Below the pieces are notes generated by a model. The model saw only the letters and a program-made list of their open reading frames with translations. It was not told where the DNA came from and ran no database searches. Made by a program: the position numbers and the translations under genes. A DNA stretch of 16,992 bases from positions 2,781,054 through 2,798,045 of the forward strand of contig NW_008705561.1 of NCBI RefSeq assembly GCF_000186865.1, given 5' to 3'. Positions 8,541 through 16,085 of the stretch are shown in pieces (position 1 is the stretch's first letter; each line of letters begins with the position of its first letter). Origin of the DNA: Aureococcus anophagefferens. Taxonomy: Eukaryota > Sar > Pelagophyceae > Pelagomonadales > Pelagomonadaceae.

Positions 8541-8876
8541 GTCGGTAACGATTTTTCATCGTTTTCCCACCCGAAATCTCTCGAAAATCGTCACAGCCGC
8601 AGGACGCTGAAATGCACCCCGGGTCGTGGGGGCCCATCGGGCAGCCGCATTCGCCCATGGTCGTCGGGTGGGTGGCGCGCGTCGGGCAGGTGGTCGGGTT
8701 TTGGGCAGGAAGGCAGCGACGGGTGGTCCACGCGGCCGACACCTAAGCGGGCAAGATCGGTTTAACTGCACTGTAAATGCATCGTTGAAGGCTTCCGTGA
8801 AGGTGCCGTTGTCACGGCCAGCTAATGGAGCGCTGACTTCGTGAAAGCAAGCGCCGTTGTCAGGGCACGCGAAGTA
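8541..8876. promoter_or_regulatory. Divergent 336-bp intergenic region with mini upstream ORFs
   Basis: It lies between the Cys-rich gene (-) and the 528-residue gene (+). A 44-codon ORF on + (8612-8746) has no recognisable product. Two three-codon upstream ORFs follow at 8777-8788 (M-H-R-stop) and 8825-8836 (M-E-R-stop). On - the same DNA holds a short open frame with CGCP and CGC Cys clusters ending at 8530, which might be part of an upstream exon of the Cys-rich gene. Composition is less GC-rich than coding DNA at both ends (8541-8590 and 8755-8790). Confidence 0.4.
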
Positions 8877-8886
8877 ATGAAGCGCT
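8791..8886 (+). repeat. Imperfect direct repeat spanning the start codon
   Basis: Copy A (8791-8834) and copy B (8837-8886) share cttc-gtgaa, gccgttgtca and taatg-agcgct in the same order with small gaps. Copy B contains the chosen start ATG of the 528-residue gene at 8877; copy A contains the ATG of the second mini upstream ORF at 8825. Confidence 0.55.
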
Positions 8887-10463
8887 CCCGGGCCCAGGCG
8901 CGGCTCGTGAGCCGGGGCCCGAGCCTGGGCGCCGCGGAGACCGCCGAGCACGACCCGAGCCTGGGCGCCGCGGAGACCGCCGAGCACGACTCCGACTCCG
9001 AGCACGATTCGACCCTGGATCTCATTCCTTCGCTCGAGCACACCGTGGCGTCGCTCGGCGATGCGCCCGTGAGCTGCCTGACGCCGACGCGGCGCGCGGC
9101 CATTTCGCGGAGCATCGCCGGCCTGGCGCGGCTCCTGCGCACGGCGGACGAGGCGACGCAGGCGAAGCGCGTCCGGAAGGTCGTGGCGACCGTCGACGCG
9201 GGCGCGTTCGTCGGCGGCTCGGCGCTCCGGTTCCTGCCGTCGAACGCCGTCGCGGAGGCGTTCTCGTTCCTCGAGGCCTGGGATTTCCGGACGCTCGACG
9301 GCGTGAAATTGTTCCGCCGGGGCCCGCCGGAGGCCGTGTGCATCCGCGCGGTCGACGCCGCGTGCCACGCCGCGCTCCGGCGGCGCGGGTGCCTCCCGGG
9401 CGGCGCCGCGTTCGCGTTCTACGGCGACCGCCGCCCCTGGACCGTCCTCGCCGCCCTCGACGGCGCGCTCCTCGGCCTGACCTTTTATCGGTCCCACTTC
9501 GCGGAGGGATTGAGCGAAGATCCCACCTTCGACGATCTCCGGGAAAACCTGCGGTCGCGGAACCCCGGAGGCTGGGGTCGCGCGTACGCGCCCTACGCGC
9601 GCCGCTTGGAGGAGTCGGTCATCAACGCGCACCTCCTCTTCCTCGCGGAGTGGCCCCGGCGCGTAGTCAACGTGCGGTTCGGCGCGTACGACTTCAGCCG
9701 GACTAGGAGCGCGGTGGACGCGTTCTGCCAGGGCGACCGGTGCGGCGACTCGTCGGAGGTGCTGCGCCGCTTCGAGATGACGCTGCTGCCCGCGTGCGTC
9801 CACGCCGCGATGACGCGGGCGACCGAGAGCGAGGATCTCGGCTACCGCGAGGACATGCTCATCGCCCTGAATCGGTTCCTGGGCTCCACGATCATCGGCA
9901 AGCAGCTCGACAAGTCGCGGGGCGCCGCGTCGGCGCTCGGCCGCGTCAACTGGGCGGGCGCGCACATCCTGCGCTCGCTCGCGCGGCTCGCGCGCGATCC
10001 CCGGCGGCCGCCGGGCGACAGGGCGGCCGTCGCGTTCCTCGCGTCCGACTACACCTTTTCCCTCAAGGACAAGCTCGCGCAGTCCGCGGCGCACACCGAG
10101 CTGCTCTTCGCGGACCCGGACGTCCGCTGGCTCCTCGAGGACTTCTTCTCCTTCGTCGCCCGCGACGAGTCGACCGTCGCGTACCCGGAGGAGTGCAAGA
10201 CCGCGAGCGGGCTCGACATATTTCGGTTCGTCGACTCCGTGCTCCTGAGGTCCCGGTCGCCCGAGAAGATCGCCTCGCTCCTCGTCGAGCTCGGCGCGCT
10301 CGAGGCCTGCGACCTGCTCACGCAGCTCGAGTTCCGCCAGCGCCGCGGCTTCGAGTACTCCAGCTCCTGCGCGCACGTGAAGAAGATGCTCCTGCGGGCC
10401 CTCGCGGATCCGTCGCCGCTCGGCGAAGGCGCCCGCGCCTACACGAGTGGCCTACAATTGTAG
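8877..10463 (+). CDS. Unrecognised 528-residue protein
   Basis: I do not recognise this protein. The ATG at 8877 is the first in frame; the frame is open a little further upstream without an ATG. The N-terminus is basic, then comes a perfect 12-residue tandem repeat (PSLGAAETAEHD, residues 15-38) and an acidic Ser/Asp/His stretch to about 45. From about residue 67 on it looks globular and helical. RFLPSNAVAEAFSFLEAWDFRTLDGV (about 118-143) has the LP...F.FL..W...L rhythm of an F-box, but the match is weak. Later segments include LTFYRSHFAEGLSEDP, FLAEWPRRVVNVRFGAYDF and LFADPDVRWLLEDFFSFVA. There are no membrane segments, signal peptide or obvious catalytic motif. Varied amino-acid use, Trp and Phe in a regular pattern and strong third-position GC bias argue that it is real. 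An alternative is an armadillo-like helical repeat protein. It ends 39 bp from the convergent ABCG stop. Confidence 0.6.
   Translation: MKRSRAQARLVSRGPSLGAAETAEHDPSLGAAETAEHDSDSEHDSTLDLIPSLEHTVASLGDAPVSCLTPTRRAAISRSIAGLARLLRTADEATQAKRVRKVVATVDAGAFVGGSALRFLPSNAVAEAFSFLEAWDFRTLDGVKLFRRGPPEAVCIRAVDAACHAALRRRGCLPGGAAFAFYGDRRPWTVLAALDGALLGLTFYRSHFAEGLSEDPTFDDLRENLRSRNPGGWGRAYAPYARRLEESVINAHLLFLAEWPRRVVNVRFGAYDFSRTRSAVDAFCQGDRCGDSSEVLRRFEMTLLPACVHAAMTRATESEDLGYREDMLIALNRFLGSTIIGKQLDKSRGAASALGRVNWAGAHILRSLARLARDPRRPPGDRAAVAFLASDYTFSLKDKLAQSAAHTELLFADPDVRWLLEDFFSFVARDESTVAYPEECKTASGLDIFRFVDSVLLRSRSPEKIASLLVELGALEACDLLTQLEFRQRRGFEYSSSCAHVKKMLLRALADPSPLGEGARAYTSGLQL
8919..8990 (+). repeat. Perfect 2 x 36-bp tandem repeat
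   Basis: The copies 8919-8954 and 8955-8990 are identical base for base and encode two PSLGAAETAEHD units. Identity at silent positions points to a recent duplication. Confidence 0.95.
10452..10463. other. 12-bp perfect palindrome overlapping a stop codon
   Basis: ctacaattgtag reads the same on both strands and its last three bases are the stop codon of the 528-residue gene. It sits at the edge of the 39-bp gap between two convergent genes in an unusually A/T-rich patch. Confidence 0.6.
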
Positions 10464-10502
10464 CTCGATTCAAGTGTTACAAGCATCGGCTACTGACAAG
10501 AC

Positions 10503-13500
10503 TCACGCGCGCCGCGCGGCGGCGAGCAGGCGGGGCGCGGCGAGGCCCGCGGCCGCGAGCCCCGCGGCCCAGAGGGCGAGGGCGAGCGCGTCCGCGCGGG
10601 GCACGGCCGCGCGGTCGCCGCGGAGGCCCGCGAGGCGGAGGAGCGCGTCGCGCGCGAAGGCCGTCGGCAGGCCGCGCAGGACCGGCGCGAGGACGCCGCC
10701 GAGGTCCGCGGCGCCGGAGAGGTGGACCAAAGCCGCGAGCGGCGCGAGCGCGTGGGCCGCGGCGAGGTCCGACCGCGCCGCGGCGCCGAGCAGCGCGGCC
10801 GCGACCGCGGCGCACGCTCCGAGCGCGCCGGCGACGAGCGCCGCGAGGACCGTGTCGCCCGGCCCGGCGCGGACCCCCAACAACACCCAGGCGACGGGGA
10901 AGCCCGCGAGGGCCGCGACCAGGGCCGAGGCGGCGTGGACGGCGCCGCGCGCGGCGGCGGCCGCGGTCGCGGTCATGGCGCCGTCGGCGACGTCGCGGCG
11001 CAGCGCGGCCCCGTCGCGGCCCGGCAGCAGGGCCTGGGCCGCCGCGAGGGACGCGCCGGCGACGAGGGCGACGTAGAGGCCCAGCGCCGGCTCGTCGCCG
11101 AACGTCGCGCCCACCAAGGCCATGAGGCAGGACGACGCGATGACGTAGTCCGCGGCGTCCGCCCTGCCCGCCGCCGCGAGGCGCCGGACCGCGACGGCGA
11201 ACTGGAAGAGGAAGCCCGGGCCCGGCGCGGGCCGCTCGAGGGCCGCGGCGCCCTCGGGCGGCGCCTTTGGGCCCTTGCGCGGAAGCCGCGGCGCGGCCTC
11301 CGCCGCGTCCAAGACGAGGACCGCGGCGCGCACGGGGTCGTCGTCGCGCGCCGCCGGCGCGCCCATGTCGTCCAGGAACCGCTCGACGTCCCCGGGCGCC
11401 GCGCAGCGGACGAGCCGGCCCCGGGCCATCAGAGCGACGCCGTCGAGCTGCGTCGCGAGGCGGTGCGGCAGCGCGTTATCGCAGAAGAGCACCGTCTTCC
11501 GCGCGCGCCGCGCGGCGGCGACGAGGGCGCCGACGAGATCCGCCTGGCCCGCGCCGTCGACGCCGCCGAGGCCCGCGACGCAGAGGCAGGGCCGGTCCTC
11601 GAGGAGCGCGACGGCGAAACCCGCGCGGTCGCGCGCGGCGCGCGGCGCGGGCGCCGCGTCGAGGTGGCGCCCGTCGACGCGGACCGCGCGCGCGACGGCC
11701 TCGACGCGCGCGGCGCGGCGCTCCCGGGCCCAGGCCGCCGGCGTCCGCAGGAGCGCCGCGAGCGTCAGCGCCTCGCGGAGCGTCGCGCCCGGCGGGATCT
11801 CGTCGCCGCCGCGGCCGCCCTCGCAGAAGGCGACGAGGCCCCGGCGCGCGGCGGCGTCCGCGGGCTCGCCGCCGAGGAGCACGGCCCCGCGGGCCGCGGT
11901 GCGGCCGGCGACGGCGCGCAGCAGCACGGCCGCGCCGGAGCCGCGCGGCCCGACGAGCGCCGTGATCGACCCCGCGCCGAAGTCCGCCGTCGCCCCCCGC
12001 AGGCCCTCGCAGGCCAGGTCCTTCACGGCGACGCGCAGCGGCTTGGACCGCACGTGGGCCAGGTCGACGACGGACGTGCCGTAGCCGCGGCCCTTGTCCG
12101 GCGCGCGGCCGTCGTCCGCCGGCGGCGGCGGCGGCGCCGCGGCCGCGGCCGCGACCGCGGGCGCGGCCAGGGCCGCGAGCGCCGCGCAGACGCCGGCGGC
12201 GGCGAGGCCGGACCGCCAGGGCGCGCCGTCCCTCGTCAGCGCCGCGGACGCCCAGGCGACGACGTTGAAGGCTTTCAGCGCGGGCGCGCCGGACCGCGCG
12301 AGCGCCGCGGAAAAAAGAGCGATGACCTGCAGCAGCGTCGCCGCCCGCGACGCCGACGAAAAGGCGCAGGAGACCACAAGGCCCAGGGCGCTCCCCGTGA
12401 CGTACTGGAGGCCCAGCGCGGGGAGCCACGCGATGATCCGCGGGGTTTTGTGAGTGGCGTACGCCGGCAATCGCAGCCAGGGGTAGAGCGCGATCAGACG
12501 GTAGGCGCCGAAGCCCGCGACGAGGACCGCCGCGAAGCAGCCGAACTGGAGCATCGCTAGAAGCAGGTGCGCGGCGGCGAGCGCCTTCGCGGGAACGACG
12601 CCGTCGCGGATTTCCGCCGCGGCCGCGGCGCGGTCCGCGATGGCCGCGGCCGCCGCGGGCGCGGCGGCGAGCTGGAGCACGGCGACGGCGTAGGGCGCGC
12701 CGCAGGTGCCGTCGCCCGCGAGGGCGAGGAAGACCGCGAGCGCGAGCGCGGCCGCGTACGCCGCGCGGCCGCGAGACCCGTCGACGAGCCACGCGTGCGT
12801 CGCGCGCAGAAAGACGACCCGGAGCACGGCGACGAACGGCGGCGCCGGCGGCGACGCCACGCTCGAGGCCACGAGGGGCACGGGCTCGAGGACGCCCGTC
12901 GCCGGCGACGCGTCGGACCACGCGCGGAGCCACGGGCCCTCGGATCGGTCGAGCGCCCTTAAAAAGGCGTCCGCGGGCCGCTCGCGGCTCGGGGCCACGA
13001 GGCCCTGGCGCTCGACGTAGGCGCGCAGCGACGCCGCCTCCCCGAAAAAGGCCACGCGGCCCTTGCGGAGCACGAGGAGCCGCGCGGCGCCGTCCGCGAA
13101 GCCGTCGGCGGGCGTCGACGTGGCACAGGCGATCGTGCGCCCGGCGCCCGCGGCGCGCGCGAGGCCCGCGGCGAGCGCGGCGCAGCCCACGGCGTCGAGG
13201 CCCCTCGTCGCGTCGTCCAGAAGGACGACGGGCCGGCCGCTGAGGCAGCCCGCGGCCGCGGCGACGAGGCGGCCCGCGGCGCCCGCGTCCGCGACCCTCG
13301 CGTCCCTGAGCGGCTCCAGACGAAAGAGGGCCATGGCCGCGTCGGCGCGGCCGAGCTGGGCGGCGCCGTCGCCGCCGCCGGCGAGCATGGACGCGTAGTA
13401 GAGCGCCTGCTTGATCGTGAGGCAGGACGCGAACGGCGTCGCCGCGCCGCCGATGAGGCGGCACGCGCGGCCGGCCTCGTGCAGGCCGCTGCCGTTGAAG

Positions 13501-13739
13501 AGGATGGACCCGCGGAAGGCGTGGCGCCCGCAGACGGCCTCGAGGAGCGTCGACGCGCCCGAGTCGTGGCCCCCGACGACGGCCGTGACCTCGTCGGGGA
13601 GGAAGCGCCCGTTGATGCGCTTCAAATTGCCGCAGCCCTCGACGTTGACGAGCTCGACGACGACGCCGCCGCAGGCGCCGGCCTCGAGGTCCGCCGCGGA
13701 GGCCATGCCGGGCCGGAGGCAGCGCGCGAACAGAGCCAA
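10503..13739 (-). CDS. Full-size ABCG (PDR-type) transporter with degenerate ATPase sites
   Basis: A 1078-residue protein in the order NBD1 (about 25-260), TMD1 (300-535), NBD2 (555-800), TMD2 (845-1075), the arrangement of full-size ABCG exporters. NBD1: P-loop GGHDSGAST at 56-64 with Ala62 where lysine is expected, signature region DAGAAGR (151-157) instead of SGGER, Walker [13 protein letters not shown] (171-182) with Asp for the catalytic Glu, and ACATSTP (204-210) lacking the H-loop His. NBD2: GPRGSGAAV (597-605) with Ala603 for Lys and Ala604 for Ser/Thr, Walker B worn to [12 protein letters not shown] (718-729), and no H-loop His near 752-757. TMD1 has about six hydrophobic spans and a CAFSSAS element; both halves are strongly Ala-rich. 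ABCG proteins move lipids, sterols or xenobiotics at membranes using ATP. Here ATP hydrolysis is unlikely, so it is either a non-catalytic transporter homologue or a decaying gene whose frame survives because stops are rare in such DNA. Confidence 0.75.
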   Translation of the reverse strand: MALFARCLRPGMASAADLEAGACGGVVVELVNVEGCGNLKRINGRFLPDEVTAVVGGHDSGASTLLEAVCGRHAFRGSILFNGSGLHEAGRACRLIGGAATPFASCLTIKQALYYASMLAGGGDGAAQLGRADAAMALFRLEPLRDARVADAGAAGRLVAAAAGCLSGRPVVLLDDATRGLDAVGCAALAAGLARAAGAGRTIACATSTPADGFADGAARLLVLRKGRVAFFGEAASLRAYVERQGLVAPSRERPADAFLRALDRSEGPWLRAWSDASPATGVLEPVPLVASSVASPPAPPFVAVLRVVFLRATHAWLVDGSRGRAAYAAALALAVFLALAGDGTCGAPYAVAVLQLAAAPAAAAAIADRAAAAAEIRDGVVPAKALAAAHLLLAMLQFGCFAAVLVAGFGAYRLIALYPWLRLPAYATHKTPRIIAWLPALGLQYVTGSALGLVVSCAFSSASRAATLLQVIALFSAALARSGAPALKAFNVVAWASAALTRDGAPWRSGLAAAGVCAALAALAAPAVAAAAAAPPPPPADDGRAPDKGRGYGTSVVDLAHVRSKPLRVAVKDLACEGLRGATADFGAGSITALVGPRGSGAAVLLRAVAGRTAARGAVLLGGEPADAAARRGLVAFCEGGRGGDEIPPGATLREALTLAALLRTPAAWARERRAARVEAVARAVRVDGRHLDAAPAPRAARDRAGFAVALLEDRPCLCVAGLGGVDGAGQADLVGALVAAARRARKTVLFCDNALPHRLATQLDGVALMARGRLVRCAAPGDVERFLDDMGAPAARDDDPVRAAVLVLDAAEAAPRLPRKGPKAPPEGAAALERPAPGPGFLFQFAVAVRRLAAAGRADAADYVIASSCLMALVGATFGDEPALGLYVALVAGASLAAAQALLPGRDGAALRRDVADGAMTATAAAAARGAVHAASALVAALAGFPVAWVLLGVRAGPGDTVLAALVAGALGACAAVAAALLGAAARSDLAAAHALAPLAALVHLSGAADLGGVLAPVLRGLPTAFARDALLRLAGLRGDRAAVPRADALALALWAAGLAAAGLAAPRLLAAARRA

Positions 13740-13847
13740 GGGGCAGCCCGAACGCGAGACGATTCCCTCGGACGCAATCGGGAATTCCTAAAAGCTCAAT
13801 GTGAGATCTTGATCTTCATCGTTACGTCAACGCCGTCGCTATATGCT
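13740..13847. promoter_or_regulatory. Shared divergent promoter, ABCG gene / 190-residue gene
   Basis: These 108 bp lie between divergent starts and are less GC-rich than neighbouring coding DNA. They contain TTACGTCA at 13822-13829, a form of the CRE/ATF bZIP site (TGACGTAA on the other strand), 19 bp before the + start codon. Its use as a regulatory site is inference. Confidence 0.35.
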
Positions 13848-14420
13848 ATGGAGGACGCCTCGACTCCGGCTGCCCAGCCCGGCGGCGACGACGCGATGGC
13901 ATCGGAGCCGACAGAATCGGGCACGCGCAAGCGCCAGAGGAGCGCTGCGGGCGGCTTCGCCGAGACCCTGGGTCGCGAAATCCTCGTTCAGGCGCGCGAG
14001 CTCGACGAGGCGAGTGGCGTAAAGTTCGGAGTGCCAAGCCCGATTTCGCCCAATACTGCCGACCATTGGATCTCACGACGACAAATGAGCGCCGGACGAG
14101 TGGTCTACGCAGTCAGCGTGCTGACCGGCAACAGACGTGTGGAGATGACGTTCGGGAACGCAGCGAACGCGGCGCGCTGTTTCATGACCACGATTTGCGG
14201 GCCTGTACCACGCTATGTGTCACTGTATGCTTTCAAGGACTGGACGATCCGAATACCGGTTCTGAAGCTCGCTGTGGGCTTCAACACGACAAGATCCGTT
14301 CCTGACTATTCAGAACTAAAATTACAAGCATATCTGGAAGACCGCAAAATTGCTGCTGCGCAGTTCGCTGAGGTCGTCAGGCTCCTCGAGGACTCCGTCG
14401 GTTTCAGCGGCTACGTCTAG
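13848..14420 (+). CDS. Unrecognised 190-residue protein of lower GC
   Basis: I do not recognise this protein. The ATG at 13848 is the natural start: the open frame continues upstream, but only antisense through the ABCG gene. The first 40 residues are acidic, then a basic patch (TRKRQRS), and probably disordered. From about 45 it looks folded: VYAVSVLTGNRRVEMTFGN, AARCFMTTICGPVP, RYVSLYAFKDWTIRIPVLKLAVGFN, then a helical LEDRKIAAAQFAEVVRLLED tail. No membrane segment or catalytic motif stands out. The KRQR patch could be a nuclear signal. Codons in the second half use A and T at third positions far more than the flanking genes, suggesting an orphan or transferred gene. It converges on the CS-domain gene with 179 bp between stops. 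Confidence 0.5.
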   Translation: MEDASTPAAQPGGDDAMASEPTESGTRKRQRSAAGGFAETLGREILVQARELDEASGVKFGVPSPISPNTADHWISRRQMSAGRVVYAVSVLTGNRRVEMTFGNAANAARCFMTTICGPVPRYVSLYAFKDWTIRIPVLKLAVGFNTTRSVPDYSELKLQAYLEDRKIAAAQFAEVVRLLEDSVGFSGYV

Positions 14421-14599
14421 GCTAAGTAGATTCACCCGAAAGACCCCTCAGAGCCGATCGGCGCGTCGCCCCGGGTGGGCCGCGCCGACGTCGACGGCCC
14501 GTCGCACCTCGAGAGAATAGGGGAAGCGCCCAGCCTGTACCCCTACCTATGCCCCGCGCCGTCGCGCGCAGGATGCTCTCCGGAGGCACGCCCCCGCGC
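14421..14599. other. Convergent 3' gap
   Basis: These 179 bp lie between the stops of the 190-residue gene and the CS-domain gene. I see no gene, repeat or AATAAA signal in them. Confidence 0.45.
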
Positions 14600-15972
14600 C
14601 TAGGAGGGCGCGCCGCCGATCATCTTCTGGGGGCGGACCTTGTTCTCGCGGAACTTGTCCGTCTTGAAGAGCGAGGGCCACTCGAAGCCGCCCTGGCCCG
14701 GCGTGCCCGTCGTCGCGGAGATCTTCGTCATCTCGATCTTGAGGACGCCGTCGTCGAGGTGCCAGACCGTGCCCTGGTTCTCGATCTCGCCGTAGAGGTC
14801 GCCGCGGAGGAGCACGGTGTCGAGCTTCTTGGGCTCCGGCGCGGTCACGAGCTTCCGCGGCGCGGACGACGCGACCCGGGACGCGTCGCGGCGCGCGGCG
14901 TGGCCGAAGGAGTTGGCGCCGAGGGCCTTGCCGCGCCGCGGCGCCGCGGCGGCCGCGGCCGCGGCGTCCGACGACTGGCCCGTGCCGCTGCCGGACGCGT
15001 TGAGCGCCGTGAGGAAGTTGAGCGCGTCCTCGAGGCGGTCCTCGGCCGCCGCGAGCTTGAGGTCGTCGCGGAGCGCGTCGATCACGCCCGGCGCGAGGGC
15101 GTGGCGCGATCCGTTCTTCGCCGCGGCGCCCGTGACGTCGAGCATGACCGCGCGCGAGCACTTGGACCAGACGCTCCGGAGGCGGTCCCGGAGGTCGATG
15201 GCCTCCTCGTACTGGCCCTTGTCCTTCAGCGCCTCGAGCTCGTTTCGGATGTCCATGGCCTTGGCGCGCTCGCCCTTGGCGAACATGGACGTGTACCTGG
15301 GCAGCACAAGGGTGCGACATGCCCAACTTCAAAGGCTCCGATCTCGGTCGTGTTCCGCTCGTTTCGGCTGATTTTTGGACGAGCGATCATCTCTCGGAGC
15401 GCTCTCGAAGCGTGGGTGCTGTTTCCGGAACGCGCGCGCGCGGAACACTCACGTTGAAGCGACGTTGAATCGCCCTTGTGCCGCCCGGACGCGTACGACA
15501 CGTAGCGGTCGCCGATGGCGACGGGCTCGGGCGGCGGCGGCGGCGTCGCCGCCTCCGGGGCCGCGGCCGCCGCCTCGGGCGCCGTGGGGAGGGCCTTGGG
15601 GTGCCAGCCGGAGTCGGCGCCCTCCGTCGTCGACAGGAGCTTCACCTCGATGAGCTGGCGGAGCGTCTTGACCTTGAGCCGCTCGCGCTTCGTGCCCGCG
15701 GGGAGCTGGATGTGGACGTGGACCTCGTTGCCGAGGCACTCGCCGAGGTCGTTCCAGTCCGTCCACTGCCACGTGCACGACTTGACCATGCGGCCCGACT
15801 TGAGGATGGCGCGCTTCTCCTCCTCCTGCTCGCGCCGGATCTTCTTCATGTTCTTGAGCTTTTGCTGGAGCCGCGGGTTGTTGACGCAGGCCTTCTGGAG
15901 CATGGGGTCCAGGTCCTTGCCATCGAACTTGTCCTCCTTGTCGCTGTCGCTGTCGCTGTCGGAGTCGGACAT
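14600..15972 (-). CDS. CS-domain (NudC/p23-like) protein with UVR-like helix, probably two exons
   Basis: Two overlapping frames on this strand appear to be one gene. The first (ATG at 15972) encodes an SD-repeat acidic N-terminus (2-11), a charged helix (35-60) and [13 protein letters not shown]...[19 protein letters not shown]...LIEVKLL (66-113), the first strands of a CS domain. The second, open from about 15307 to the stop at 14600, has a UVR-motif-like helical hairpin ([16 protein letters not shown], 15220-15173). It then has [22 protein letters not shown]...LKIEMTK (about 14811-14720) and [10 protein letters not shown], which match the last CS strands and the Trp-rich tail of NudC-type proteins. 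CS domains bind Hsp90-type chaperones or clients. Between the frames lies an intron-like stretch with a GTGAGT donor at 15452 and a CCCAG acceptor ending at 15297. That pair does not join the two frames, but a GT 11 bp upstream (15463) does, giving about 401 residues. The exon boundaries are therefore uncertain. Confidence 0.6.
15297..15463 (-). other. Putative intron of the CS-domain gene
   Basis: On the minus strand, donor-like GTs lie at 15463 (GTCGCT) and 15452 (GTGAGT, near-perfect consensus) in a duplicated ttcaacgt. A pyrimidine-rich stretch then ends in CCCAG at 15301-15297. The interior is visibly less GC-rich than the exons. Only the 15463 donor joins the two halves of the CS domain in frame. 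Confidence 0.5.
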
Positions 15973-16085
15973 GGCGGCGACGGCGCCCTAGACGACTTCT
16001 ATGCGCGCCACTGGAGCGGGCGGGCTGCACCTGGGCCGCACCGTGGATTTTTTCGGTCGACGGTGCAGCCCGATCGTTTCTCTAC
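15973..16085. promoter_or_regulatory. Shared divergent promoter with an 11-bp inverted repeat
   Basis: These 113 bp lie between divergent start codons. cgggctgcacc (16021-16031) and its exact reverse complement ggtgcagcccg (16052-16062) flank a 20-bp spacer that contains a T-run. It could be a site for a dimeric factor or a cruciform-forming element. The function is inferred. Confidence 0.4.

Noticed and set aside
5493..8765. 1090-codon open frame on + through SEC23 and beyond
   Set aside because: It is the out-of-frame shadow of SEC23 and then antisense to the Cys-rich gene; the product is Arg/Pro/Gly-rich without structure.
8556..10376. 606-codon open frame on - opposite the 528-residue gene
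   Set aside because: Arg/Ala/Glu-biased low-complexity translation with no domain; it is the expected shadow of a G/C-ending gene, and the + frame has a better amino-acid mix.
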